This document shows positions 17,427-24,794 of a DNA stretch of 64,000 bases, piece by piece; position 1 is the stretch's first letter; each line of letters opens with the position of its first letter. The notes under the pieces are model-generated. The model saw only the letters and a list, made by a program, of their open reading frames with translations. It did not search any database and was not told the origin of the DNA. Position numbers and translations under genes: made by a program. The stretch covers positions 1 through 64,000 of the forward strand of contig NZ_MUNO01000007.1 of assembly GCF_002001015.1 (NCBI RefSeq), written 5' to 3'. This DNA is from Polaromonas sp. A23 (GTDB lineage Bacteria; Pseudomonadota; Gammaproteobacteria; Burkholderiales; Burkholderiaceae_C).

Positions 17427-18593
17427 ATGCCACCTGTTCTCTATCTCTTTGCCCTGTGTAACCTTGTCATCGGCAGCGGCGCCTTTGTGCTGGGCGGCAT
17501 CCTGGTGCCAATCAGCGAGTCGCTGAACATCAGCCTCGCCGCTGCCGGCCAGGTCATGACAGCCTATGCCGTTTCCACCGCGGTGATTGCGCCGGTGCTG
17601 ATTGTTGCTACCGCACGCTGGCCGCGCAAACACGTCGTTCAGCTGGCCCTGGCGCTGTTCACCGCCGGCTGTCTGGTGTGCGCACTGTCGGACAACCTGT
17701 CCGTGCTGTTGCTGGGCCGGGTGTTGATGGGTGCCGGCGGAATGTTCAGCGCCGCGGCGTCGGCTCTCGCTGTCAGCCTGGTGGCACCGGCGCTGCGGGG
17801 CCGGGCGCTGTCGATCACCTTCCTCGGTATGAGCATCAGCTACGCCGTGGGTGTGCCGGTCGGCGCCTGGCTGGGGTTCGAGTACGGCTGGCGCGTGCCG
17901 GTCTGGCTGTCGGCAGGTGCCAGCCTGGTGATGCTGGTGGCCGCCAGCTGGCTGGTACCGGCCAACATGGTCACGGCCGGTGCAAGTTTTGCCGGTTTCG
18001 GCGCCACCGCGCGACAAGGTGCTGTGCTGCGCACCTGGCTGCGCACGCTGCTGTACTTCATTGCGATCTTCAGCGTCTTTGCCTACATCGGCCCGGTGCT
18101 GCAGGCGCTCAACACCATGAGCTCGACACAACTGTCCATCACGCTGGCGGTGTTCGGCGCGGCAGGCGTTGCAGGCACACTCTCTGGCGGCTGGGCGAAC
18201 GACCGCTTCGGCTCGCTGCCCACCATGCGTACGCAACTGTCGGTACTGATTCTCACCATGCTCGTGCTGCCGCTGACACGCGGCCATCTGTACGCCACCA
18301 TGGCAACGTTGATCGTCTGGGGCATCGCCGGTTTCGGACTGATGGCGCCACAGCAAAGCCGTCTGGCCGGCCTGGCCCCGGCGCAGGCACCGCTGTTGCT
18401 GAGCCTGAACGGTTCCATGCTGTACGTCGGCACAGCACTGGGCGCCGTGGTCAGCGGCTCGGTGCTGGGCCATCTCCATCTGTGGCAGCTGGGCTGGGTC
18501 GGTGCACCCTTCGGCTTGCTGGCCCTGCTGACGCTGGCCTTTGAACCGGCGCAGGTACGACCTGTCGGCAGCAGCGCCGCCGGATCGCCGTGA
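17427..18593 (+). CDS. MFS transporter, DHA1/AraJ-like
   Basis: A 388-residue inner-membrane protein with about 12 hydrophobic segments. The loop 2-3 region reads ATARWPRKHVVQ, and the second half has GGWANDRFGSLPTM, the repeat of that motif. LLLGRVLMGAGGMFSAAASA is typical of drug/sugar efflux members. The substrate cannot be inferred. The start is uncertain: the frame opens at TTG 17349, with GGGGGAA about 27 bases before ATG 17427 where membrane homology begins. Its stop overlaps a GTG that starts the next small gene. Confidence 0.85.
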   Translation: MPPVLYLFALCNLVIGSGAFVLGGILVPISESLNISLAAAGQVMTAYAVSTAVIAPVLIVATARWPRKHVVQLALALFTAGCLVCALSDNLSVLLLGRVLMGAGGMFSAAASALAVSLVAPALRGRALSITFLGMSISYAVGVPVGAWLGFEYGWRVPVWLSAGASLVMLVAASWLVPANMVTAGASFAGFGATARQGAVLRTWLRTLLYFIAIFSVFAYIGPVLQALNTMSSTQLSITLAVFGAAGVAGTLSGGWANDRFGSLPTMRTQLSVLILTMLVLPLTRGHLYATMATLIVWGIAGFGLMAPQQSRLAGLAPAQAPLLLSLNGSMLYVGTALGAVVSGSVLGHLHLWQLGWVGAPFGLLALLTLAFEPAQVRPVGSSAAGSP

Positions 18594-18769
18594 CGGCCTG
18601 CGACCAGCTCACCGTTTTGTCGAACGCGCTGCAGCAGCTGAGCAGCGATGCATTGGGCGTGGCCGCGTTCTCACGCCTGGCGCAAAACCAGCCCGAGCTG
18701 CGCGCAGCACTTCCGACCAGATACACCGAGGTGCTGTTTCGTCTAATGCACCAGTTACGCAGCCCATGA
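18590..18769 (+). CDS. Small protein translationally coupled to the MFS gene
   Basis: A 59-codon frame starting at GTG inside the MFS stop (GTGA overlap) and running to TGA at 18767-18769. The product begins VTACDQLTVLSNALQQLSSD and reads as two amphipathic helices with no signal or membrane segment. The overlap, normal codon use and lack of any other explanation for the 183-bp gap support a real gene. Function unknown. Confidence 0.55.
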   Translation: MTACDQLTVLSNALQQLSSDALGVAAFSRLAQNQPELRAALPTRYTEVLFRLMHQLRSP

Positions 18770-18776
18770 GAGCTTT

Positions 18777-19358
18777 TTACGAAGCTGGCGCCGCTAGCAC
18801 AGGCCTGCTCCATTGATGAAACAAATCCTTGATTTCCGCTGGCTTCTGCGGCTGATTTTTACCTAGCCACCAAGCCAGCATTTCAAACAGCGCGCCCCCC
18901 AAATAATGTGCCCGGGCAGCCGATTGCCAGCTGCGTGATTTGCCGGCAGGCGCTCCAGCCTGCACCAGCTCTATCAACAGTTCGCGAAAACGGTCCTGCA
19001 CGTAGTGGCCAGACCTGCGGCCCAGCAATGCACGAAACACATCCTGTGCTTCATGCACATGGTCCACCAATCCCGACACAAACGCCAGTTGCTCTGACTG
19101 CGCCGGGCTTGCCTGGGCTTGTGCAAGCAGTGCACTGCGCAACCCCGCAAAGCTGGCTTTGAGTAACTCCTCCTTGTTGGGATAGTGTTGATAGAAAGTG
19201 GATCGGCCAATATTGGCTCGGTCGCACAGTGTCTGTACATCGATGGCATCCCATCCGCACTCCACCATCAGCTGCATCAGAGCTTCACGTAAAGCATCAC
19301 GGGTCCGTTGGATACGGCGATCCAGAACTTCCACAGAGGCGGGCAAGCGCGATTTCAT
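18777..19358 (-). CDS. TetR-family transcriptional regulator
   Basis: A 193-residue regulator. The HTH (about 17-62) includes TRDALREALMQLMVECGWDAI and ANIGRSTFYQHYPNKEELL, a standard TetR recognition helix, and the rest is the helical ligand domain. It is divergent from the DUF2141/fatty acid hydroxylase pair and probably represses that pair and itself. A GAACAC-N6-GTGTTC palindrome starts 12 bp upstream of its ATG. Confidence 0.9.
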   Translation of the reverse strand: MKSRLPASVEVLDRRIQRTRDALREALMQLMVECGWDAIDVQTLCDRANIGRSTFYQHYPNKEELLKASFAGLRSALLAQAQASPAQSEQLAFVSGLVDHVHEAQDVFRALLGRRSGHYVQDRFRELLIELVQAGAPAGKSRSWQSAARAHYLGGALFEMLAWWLGKNQPQKPAEIKDLFHQWSRPVLAAPAS

Positions 19359-19369
19359 GCATGGCTCCT

Positions 19370-19387
19370 GAACACAAGTTGGTGTTC
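19370..19387. promoter_or_regulatory. Candidate TetR operator
   Basis: GAACAC (19370-19375) and GTGTTC (19382-19387) form a perfect inverted repeat with a six-base spacer. A further GAACACCGTGTC at 19473-19484, just before the divergent DUF2141 gene, repeats the half-site and may be a second binding site. Confidence 0.45.
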
Positions 19388-19506
19388 TGTCTGCTATCGA
19401 ACAAATTTCACCACGAGGCGCTTTGCGGCCTTTGAGGGGGATCAGAAGATAGCGGCCATCAAGTTATTTATTGAACACCGTGTCCGCTATTGATAACAGG
19501 AATTCT

Positions 19507-19974
19507 ATGCCGCCACCAGTATTGCGCAGCACTTCACGCAAGAAAAACTATTTCGCTCTTTTGAGCGCATGCACCTTCGCAACCAGCGCCGTCCAGGCTC
19601 AGGAGCCGGCCCGCGCCCTGTTGCATGTCAATGTTCTGGGGCTGCAAAACAGCCACGGCCAAGTGGTTGCCCATCTGTTCAGGGAAGGCGGTGACGTATT
19701 TGGCAAGCCCTATGCCAAGCAGAGGCAACCCGTTTCCGATCAGCCGGTCATCGTCACTTTTGTGAACCTGGAACCAGGCCGCTACGCGCTGATCGCTTTC
19801 CACGATATCAACGGTAACAACGATCTGGACCACAACATTTTCCGTCTTCCAGCAGAACCCCTGGGCTACTCCAACGGATTCGAGCTGAGCTTGCTGTCTG
19901 GATTGCCCGATTCGAAAAAACTGGCATTCAGTGTCGGCCCTAACACCCAAACCGTTGCCATCACCGTGAAATGA
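19507..19974 (+). CDS. DUF2141 periplasmic protein
   Basis: A 155-residue exported protein with a signal peptide (about 10-31, CTFATSAVQAQ) and a DUF2141 domain. The typical EF-hand-like DINGNNDLDHN is followed by PAEPLGYSNG. The family has a transthyretin-like beta fold and no established function. The ATG at 19507 has AGGAATTC upstream. Its stop overlaps the start of the fatty acid hydroxylase gene (ATGA), so the two products are probably made together. Confidence 0.88.
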   Translation: MPPPVLRSTSRKKNYFALLSACTFATSAVQAQEPARALLHVNVLGLQNSHGQVVAHLFREGGDVFGKPYAKQRQPVSDQPVIVTFVNLEPGRYALIAFHDINGNNDLDHNIFRLPAEPLGYSNGFELSLLSGLPDSKKLAFSVGPNTQTVAITVK

Positions 19975-20882
19975 CTATGACCACTCCTGCGCCCGCCTCC
20001 TCCAGTTTTCCGGCAAACGTCGCTCTTGCTACTTTTGTGTCCTACCTGTTTTATCCCCTGCTGCTAGGTATCACACTCTCTTTATATTTCGGGGCGCTGG
20101 CGTATGGCTGGAATCTGGCGACCGTATTTGCCTGGATGGCCGGCCTGCGCATTCTGTTGTTACTGGCCGTTGAGTTCTTGCATCCGGCTAAAGCCGAATG
20201 GAAAATGACCTGGGCAAGCTTTCGCCGGGATCTGAAATACATGGCGGTCAATGGTGGGGTCACAGCGCTGCTGAAACTGGGTGCGGGCTGGTTGGCACTG
20301 GATATGAGCCGCCTGAACACCGGCATTGTTGCCAATACATCCATCTTGATGGAGTTTCTCGCAGTACTGCTGGTGTTCGAGTTTTTCCAGTACTGGTACC
20401 ACCGCCTGAGTCATGAAAGCCCGGGCCGTTGGGGCGCGTGGCTATGGAAAGTACACGTTGCGCATCATCTGCCCGACAAGGTGTACTTGCTGATGCATCC
20501 GGTAGGGCACCCGCTGAATCTGGTGATCTCACTGGCATTGGTGCAACTGCCCTTGGTCGTACTGGGTGCACGGCCGGAGTCCATATTTTTATTCAATGCG
20601 CTGATGGGGTTACAGGGTTTGGTATCGCACTTCAATGTAGACATCAAAGCCGGCCCTTTGAATTATTTGCTGGTCGGCACTGAATTGCACCGCTACCACC
20701 ACAGCGCCAACGTAGACGAAGCCAAAAACTACGGTGTGTTGACTCCGTTTTGGGATCTTGTTTTTGGCACTTTTGAATACCATCCAAAGCGCCTGCCAAT
20801 CGCACTGGGCGTCAAGGAACCGGCGCAATACCCTGCGAGCAATGAACTGGGGAAAGTTTTAGCACTGCCGTTCAGTCGTTAA
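19971..20882 (+). CDS. Sterol desaturase / fatty acid hydroxylase family membrane protein
   Basis: A 303-residue integral membrane di-iron enzyme. Histidine boxes HRLSHE (about 144), HVAHH (about 162) and HRYHH (about 240) supply the iron ligands, set among about four membrane helices. Members hydroxylate or desaturate lipids such as fatty acids, carotenoids or hopanoids; the substrate here is not known. It is coupled to the DUF2141 gene and likely under TetR control. Confidence 0.9.
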   Translation: MTMTTPAPASSSFPANVALATFVSYLFYPLLLGITLSLYFGALAYGWNLATVFAWMAGLRILLLLAVEFLHPAKAEWKMTWASFRRDLKYMAVNGGVTALLKLGAGWLALDMSRLNTGIVANTSILMEFLAVLLVFEFFQYWYHRLSHESPGRWGAWLWKVHVAHHLPDKVYLLMHPVGHPLNLVISLALVQLPLVVLGARPESIFLFNALMGLQGLVSHFNVDIKAGPLNYLLVGTELHRYHHSANVDEAKNYGVLTPFWDLVFGTFEYHPKRLPIALGVKEPAQYPASNELGKVLALPFSR

Positions 20883-20898
20883 ACCGCATGCTCACCGT

Positions 20899-21372
20899 CT
20901 ACACGTGGCGCTTTTTCGGTGCCGGACGAGACGGCGTCGAAACCTGCGCATCAGCCAGTTCGTGCAGCGCTTCGATGATGTGGCAATGCGTGTCGCTGCC
21001 GTCGCAGCGGTTACGCAGCGCCTTGAGGTCTTTCTCCAGCGCCTTCAGCTCCGTCAGCCGCGCGCGGACATGGCCCAAGTGCCCGTCGAGCGCGTCGCGT
21101 GCCGCTGCGCAATCCGTCTTGTTGTTCAGGTCCAGCCCCAGCAAGGTGCGCACCTCGTCCAGCGACATGTCCATGGCCCGGCACAGGCGGATGAAACGCA
21201 GCTGGTGCACATCGCCTTCACTATATAAACGATAGCTGTTGTCGCCCCGGCCCTGTGGACTGAGCAGGTTTTCCTTTTCATAAAACCGGATGTTCGCTGT
21301 GCTGACGCCGCTTTGCCGCGCGGCCTCGCCGATCTGATAACCCCGGACGGCGGATGGGCTTGAAACAGGCAT
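20899..21372 (-). CDS. cadR: Cd(II)/Pb(II)-responsive MerR-family regulator, CadR/PbrR type
   Basis: A 157-residue activator-repressor. An N-terminal MerR HTH (YQIGEAARQSGVSTANIRFYE) and dimerisation helix are followed by a metal loop. Cysteines in RLCRAMDMS, NRC and THCH reproduce the three-cysteine CadR/PbrR pattern, the last two seven residues apart as in PbrR. An eight-residue extension precedes the usual MerR start. It is divergent from a CDF exporter across a promoter with MerR-type spacing. Confidence 0.88.
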   Translation of the reverse strand: MPVSSPSAVRGYQIGEAARQSGVSTANIRFYEKENLLSPQGRGDNSYRLYSEGDVHQLRFIRLCRAMDMSLDEVRTLLGLDLNNKTDCAAARDALDGHLGHVRARLTELKALEKDLKALRNRCDGSDTHCHIIEALHELADAQVSTPSRPAPKKRHV

Positions 21373-21375
21373 CGC

Positions 21376-21406
21376 TTGACCTTGAAGTGACTTGAGGGTT
21401 TCCAAT
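21376..21406 (+). promoter_or_regulatory. CadR-controlled promoter of the CDF gene
   Basis: TTGACC (-35, 21376-21381) and TCCAAT (-10, 21401-21406) are 19 bp apart, the stretched spacing of MerR-family promoters. ACCTTGAAGT-G-ACTTGAGGGT (21379-21399) is a dyad with eight of ten positions matching, as expected for a CadR/PbrR box. Confidence 0.7.
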
Positions 21407-21442
21407 CATGCCATCAACCCGAAAACACTGGAGAAGCCCTCA

Positions 21443-22081
21443 ATGTCCGCTCATTGCTGCGACCACGATGCCACGGCCGCCCAGGCCAACAGTCCGCGCT
21501 ACCGGAAGATCCTCTGGGTCGCGCTGGCCGTCAACCTGGCCATGTTTGCCATCGAAATTGCGGCGGGCTTTCGCTCCGGCTCGGTTTCGCTGCTGGCTGA
21601 CGCCATCGACTTTTTTGGCGACGCAGCCAACTACGGCGTGAGTCTGGCGGTGCTGTCCCTGGGCCTGGCCTGGCGTTCCCGCGCGGCGCTGCTCAAGGCA
21701 ACGAGCATGCTGGCCTTCGGCGTGTTTGTGCTGGGCCGGGCGGGGTGGGTGGCCACCCAGGGCGGCGCGCCCGAAGCCCTGACCATGGGCGCCATCGGCC
21801 TGCTCGCGCTGCTTGCCAACGTGCTGGTCGCGGCCCTGCTGTACGCCTACCGCGAAGGCGATGCGAATATGCGCAGCGTGTGGCTGTGCTCGCGCAACGA
21901 TGCCATCGGCAACCTGGCCGTGATGCTGGCTGCGCTGGGTGTGTTCGGCACCGGCAGCGCCTGGCCCGACCTGGCCGTGGCGGCGGTGATGGGCAGCCTG
22001 GCGATCTGGGGCGGCTGGTCGGTGATGCAACAGGCACGGCGCGAATTGCGTGCCAGCCGCTTGGCCCGGATACATGCATGA
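21443..22081 (+). CDS. Cation diffusion facilitator-type heavy-metal exporter
   Basis: A 212-residue inner-membrane protein with six hydrophobic segments. A metal-binding N-terminus (HCCDHD) is followed by the CDF signature around SGSVSLLADAIDFFGDAANY, with Asp residues for the transport site; NDAIGN in the second half matches the other metal-site helix. It lacks the C-terminal cytoplasmic domain of classic CDFs, a form often paired with CadR. It probably exports Cd, Pb or Zn to the periplasm. It is coupled to the DUF3703 gene (ATGA). Confidence 0.85.
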   Translation: MSAHCCDHDATAAQANSPRYRKILWVALAVNLAMFAIEIAAGFRSGSVSLLADAIDFFGDAANYGVSLAVLSLGLAWRSRAALLKATSMLAFGVFVLGRAGWVATQGGAPEALTMGAIGLLALLANVLVAALLYAYREGDANMRSVWLCSRNDAIGNLAVMLAALGVFGTGSAWPDLAVAAVMGSLAIWGGWSVMQQARRELRASRLARIHA

Positions 22082-22458
22082 ACACCTTCATCCATGACGA
22101 GCGCCACCGGGTTTTCAGGCAGCTGATGCTCGGTTTCAAAACGACCGGCGCCGCAGAAACCGGCGAGCGCTGGGCATGGCTGGAAGCCGCGCACGTGGTC
22201 GGGCAGCATGACTTCAGCCTCCACTGGGCCTCACACGCAGCGATGCTGCGTTTTGCACTGCAGACCCGGGACATGCGCGAAGCGGCCGGGCAGGTGTTTC
22301 GCCTGGGGCTGGTTCCGCTGGGTCACCTCCTGCAGCGTCTTCCTGCTGGAAACCCCGGTCGTGCCACCGTCAGTGCGTTTGCGCCTAGGCCGGTTGACGA
22401 ACATTTGGGCCAACTGATACGGCAGGCGAGCGCTCCAGCCCAGCGATCTTTTTTTTGA
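22078..22458 (+). CDS. DUF3703 domain protein
   Basis: A 126-residue cytoplasmic protein matching DUF3703, with AWLEAAHVVGQHDFSLHWASH giving conserved His and Glu residues near the middle. Function unknown; genes of this family tend to sit with CadR/CzcD-type resistance genes, as here. It starts inside the CDF stop codon. Its TGA (22456-22458) overlaps the -35-like element of the next gene. Confidence 0.8.
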   Translation: MNTFIHDERHRVFRQLMLGFKTTGAAETGERWAWLEAAHVVGQHDFSLHWASHAAMLRFALQTRDMREAAGQVFRLGLVPLGHLLQRLPAGNPGRATVSAFAPRPVDEHLGQLIRQASAPAQRSFF

Positions 22459-22482
22459 ACTTTCACCGCTCTGCCGTATCAT
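22455..22482 (+). promoter_or_regulatory. Promoter-like element 1, leaderless ECF-type candidate
   Basis: TTGAAC (22455-22460), 16 bp, TATCAT (22477-22482), then six bases to the ATG. The block TTTTGAACTTT...CCGTATCATT is repeated in front of the paralogous gene at 28177 with identical spacing. GAAC plus CGTAT at this distance recalls ECF sigma promoters. Confidence 0.6.
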
Positions 22483-22488
22483 TAACTT

Positions 22489-22944
22489 ATGCGCCGCCTC
22501 TTTTTCATCGCCATGATCTTCCTGCTGCTCCTGCGCGGCATGGTGGGCGATGCAATGGCCACGGGCATGGCCGCCGGTCATTTGCAGCGGGTTTCTGTTG
22601 CTACAAAATTCATAGCTTCTCCCACCCATGAAACAAGGGCGGACGGGCATTTTGACCATGAAACAGCCACACATGAAACAGCCACAAAATCCATGGCGCA
22701 CCCGGCGGCAACGCCTCCCGATTGCGCAGGACACGCCGCTGGCGACGCTTCCGCTCCCCTGACCCCGGAAGCCACCGGACACTGCGAATCCTGTGCGGCC
22801 TGCCAGGCCTGCAACACGATGGCGCTGTCGCCGCTGGCAGCCCGCACCGCTTCCCTCTCGATTCCTCCTGCGCTACCGCATTCGCCGGCCGCCCAATTTG
22901 CCAGCGCCGTCGCAGCGCTGGGTCAAAAACCACCGATTTCCTGA
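22489..22944 (+). CDS. Small secreted CxxCxxCxxC protein, copper-cluster paralogue 1
   Basis: A 151-residue protein I do not recognise as a named family. A signal peptide or N-terminal anchor (about 1-24, ending GDAMA) is followed by a His/Thr-rich middle (HETATHETAT), a CESCAACQAC cluster near 98-107 and a C-terminal KPPIS. The gene at 28177 shares RG-x-VG-x-AMA, CxxCxxCxxC and KPPIS, so they are paralogues. The middle segment VATKFIASPTHETRADGHFD is encoded by a copy of the dispersed repeat absent from the other paralogue. It lacks a ribosome-binding site, fitting a leaderless message. Confidence 0.75.
   Translation: MRRLFFIAMIFLLLLRGMVGDAMATGMAAGHLQRVSVATKFIASPTHETRADGHFDHETATHETATKSMAHPAATPPDCAGHAAGDASAPLTPEATGHCESCAACQACNTMALSPLAARTASLSIPPALPHSPAAQFASAVAALGQKPPIS
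22597..22660 (+). repeat. Dispersed AAATTnATAGCT repeat, copy E (inside a gene)
   Basis: CTACAAAATTCATAGCTTCT and AACAAGGGCGGACGGGCATTTT lie in frame within the paralogue 1 gene and encode about 20 residues with no counterpart in paralogue 2. Confidence 0.7.
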
Positions 22945-23054
22945 CCTCCAGGCCCGTAGTGGGTCTGTACTTGCCATCCGGCATGGGCTTCACGCCTTTT
23001 CGCCGGATTCGCGCGATTTTTTCGATCGCCCCGCTTGTCTGTCAGGAGATTTTT

Positions 23055-23366
23055 GTGACCATCCGTTTCTTTTTTTGCATGCTGGTTCTGCCGCTAGGTA
23101 TAGCCAACGCCCAGGGTTCACCAGCCCCGCAAGCCACCGATCCGGCGGCGCCCGTGCCCGCGGTGAATTACCGCTCCGTGTTTTCAGATCTCCCCACCGG
23201 TGTGGAAGCCGGGCGCGAAGACTGGAAAAAAGCCAATAACGACGTCGGCCGCTTCACGCGCGGCCACCCCGACATCCTCAAGTCGGAGCAGCAGGCAACG
23301 CCAGCGGCCCCTGCGGCCAGAACGGATGCCGCCCCACCTGCGACGGCCCATCCCCACAAACATTGA
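23055..23366 (+). CDS. Small exported protein preceding the TolC gene
   Basis: A 103-residue protein starting at GTG 23055 with CAGGAG eight bases upstream. A signal peptide (about 1-20, LVLPLGIANAQ) is followed by Pro/Ala-rich sequence, the segment SVFSDLPTGVEAGREDWKKA, and a His-ending tail (PHKH). No family is recognised; genes of this shape occur before TolC genes in copper clusters. Periplasmic, role unknown. Confidence 0.7.
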   Translation: MTIRFFFCMLVLPLGIANAQGSPAPQATDPAAPVPAVNYRSVFSDLPTGVEAGREDWKKANNDVGRFTRGHPDILKSEQQATPAAPAARTDAAPPATAHPHKH

Positions 23367-23374
23367 GCTGCACC

Positions 23375-24793
23375 ATGTTTTCATTCCACAAATCCGCAAC
23401 GGCCCTGCTGGCGGCCGCGACACTGGCCGGCTGCGCCAGCCTGTCGCCCGACGGCAACCTGGCCGACATCAATACATTGACTGCCGGCAAAACGTCGGGG
23501 GTACAAGCCCCGGTCGGGCGCAGCGACAGTGCAGAAACCCGCGAAGCGGTGAACCGCTTGCTGGCCGACCCCCTGAGCGCGGAATCGGCCGTACGCATTG
23601 CGCTGCTCAACAACCCGGGCATCCACGCCTCCATGGCCACCTTGGGCATCAGCGACGCCGACCGTGTACGTGCCGGCACGCTGCCGAACCCACATTTCTC
23701 GATTGGCCGCTTTGTCGAAGGCAGCAAGGTGGAGATTGAGCGCGGCATCGGCTTCAACGTCATCGGCCTGCTCACCCTGCCCTGGCGTGCCAAATACCAG
23801 AGCCAGCAACATGAGGTGGCCAAGCTGCAGGCCGCGCAAGAGGTTGTCAAACTCGCCGCCGACACGCGCAAGGCCTGGATCAACGCCGTCGCCGCGCAAC
23901 AGACCGCCAGCTACATGAAAGACGCGAAGGACGCGGCCGAGGCCAGCGGCGAGCTGGCCCGGCGGCTGGCACGTGTGGGCAACTGGAGCAAGCTCAACCA
24001 GGCACGCGAACAGGCCTTTGTTGCCGATGCCGCGGCGCAGTTGGCACGCAGCCAGAACGCGGCGTATGCCGCACGCGAAAAACTCATCCGCCTGATGGGC
24101 TTGTGGGGAACGCAGACGCAGTTCACGCTCAGCGAGCGCCTGCCGGACCTGCCGAAAACAGTGGCGGAGATGCCGGACATCGAAGCCCGCGCGCTGCGCG
24201 ACCGCCTGGACGTGCGCGCCAGCATGGCGCAGGCGAGCTACGTCGCCGACTCGATGGGCCTGACCCGTACCACCGGCTTCATTAACGCGCTCGACGCGAA
24301 GTACTCACGCAACACCACGTTCGACAACGCGACCGGTGACAAGGAAATCAAGCGCGGCTGGGAGCTTGAGTTGCCGCTGCCTATTTTCGACTGGGGTGGT
24401 GCCGGCAATGCGCGCGCACAAAACCAGTACATGCAGTCGGTGGCGCGCGTGCGCGAAACAGCCATCCAGGCCCGCTCCGAGGCACGCGAAAGTTACCACG
24501 CATGGCGCACCGCGCATGACCTGGCGCTGCATTACCGCAACGAGGTGGTGCCGCTGCGCAAGTTCATCAACAACGAACTGCTGCTGCGCTACAACGGCAT
24601 GCTGGCCAGCGTGTTCGAGCTGCTGGCCGACACGCGCACCAGCATCGCGGCCGTCAATGCCAGCATCGAAGCGCAGCGCGACTTCTGGCTGGCCGACACC
24701 GACCTTCAAACCACACTGACAGGGACCTCCGCCGGCATGGCGCCCCTGGCCGCCGGCCCTGCTGCCGGCGGCAGCGAAGCCCGAGGACATTGA
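23375..24793 (+). CDS. TolC-family outer membrane channel lipoprotein
   Basis: A 472-residue outer membrane efflux protein with a lipobox (LAGC, Cys around 18) and two OEP repeats (about 70-260 and 270-460). Helical segments such as VVKLAADTRKAWINAVAAQQT and ESYHAWRTAHDLALHYRN are typical of the periplasmic barrel. TolC proteins normally form the outer part of RND or ABC efflux pumps; no membrane-fusion or RND gene lies in this cluster. It is followed one base later by the multicopper oxidase. Confidence 0.9.
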   Translation: MFSFHKSATALLAAATLAGCASLSPDGNLADINTLTAGKTSGVQAPVGRSDSAETREAVNRLLADPLSAESAVRIALLNNPGIHASMATLGISDADRVRAGTLPNPHFSIGRFVEGSKVEIERGIGFNVIGLLTLPWRAKYQSQQHEVAKLQAAQEVVKLAADTRKAWINAVAAQQTASYMKDAKDAAEASGELARRLARVGNWSKLNQAREQAFVADAAAQLARSQNAAYAAREKLIRLMGLWGTQTQFTLSERLPDLPKTVAEMPDIEARALRDRLDVRASMAQASYVADSMGLTRTTGFINALDAKYSRNTTFDNATGDKEIKRGWELELPLPIFDWGGAGNARAQNQYMQSVARVRETAIQARSEARESYHAWRTAHDLALHYRNEVVPLRKFINNELLLRYNGMLASVFELLADTRTSIAAVNASIEAQRDFWLADTDLQTTLTGTSAGMAPLAAGPAAGGSEARGH

Positions 24794-24794
24794 C

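Noticed and set aside
17406..18479. 357-codon minus-strand frame opposite the MFS gene
   Set aside because: Gln/His/Ala/Arg-rich mirror translation of a membrane protein gene; the forward frame has clear MFS features.
22665..22697. Two tandem copies of CATGAAACAGCCACA, considered as a CRISPR-like or regulatory repeat
   Set aside because: Only two short copies, lying in frame within a His/Thr-rich coding stretch; best seen as a small coding duplication.
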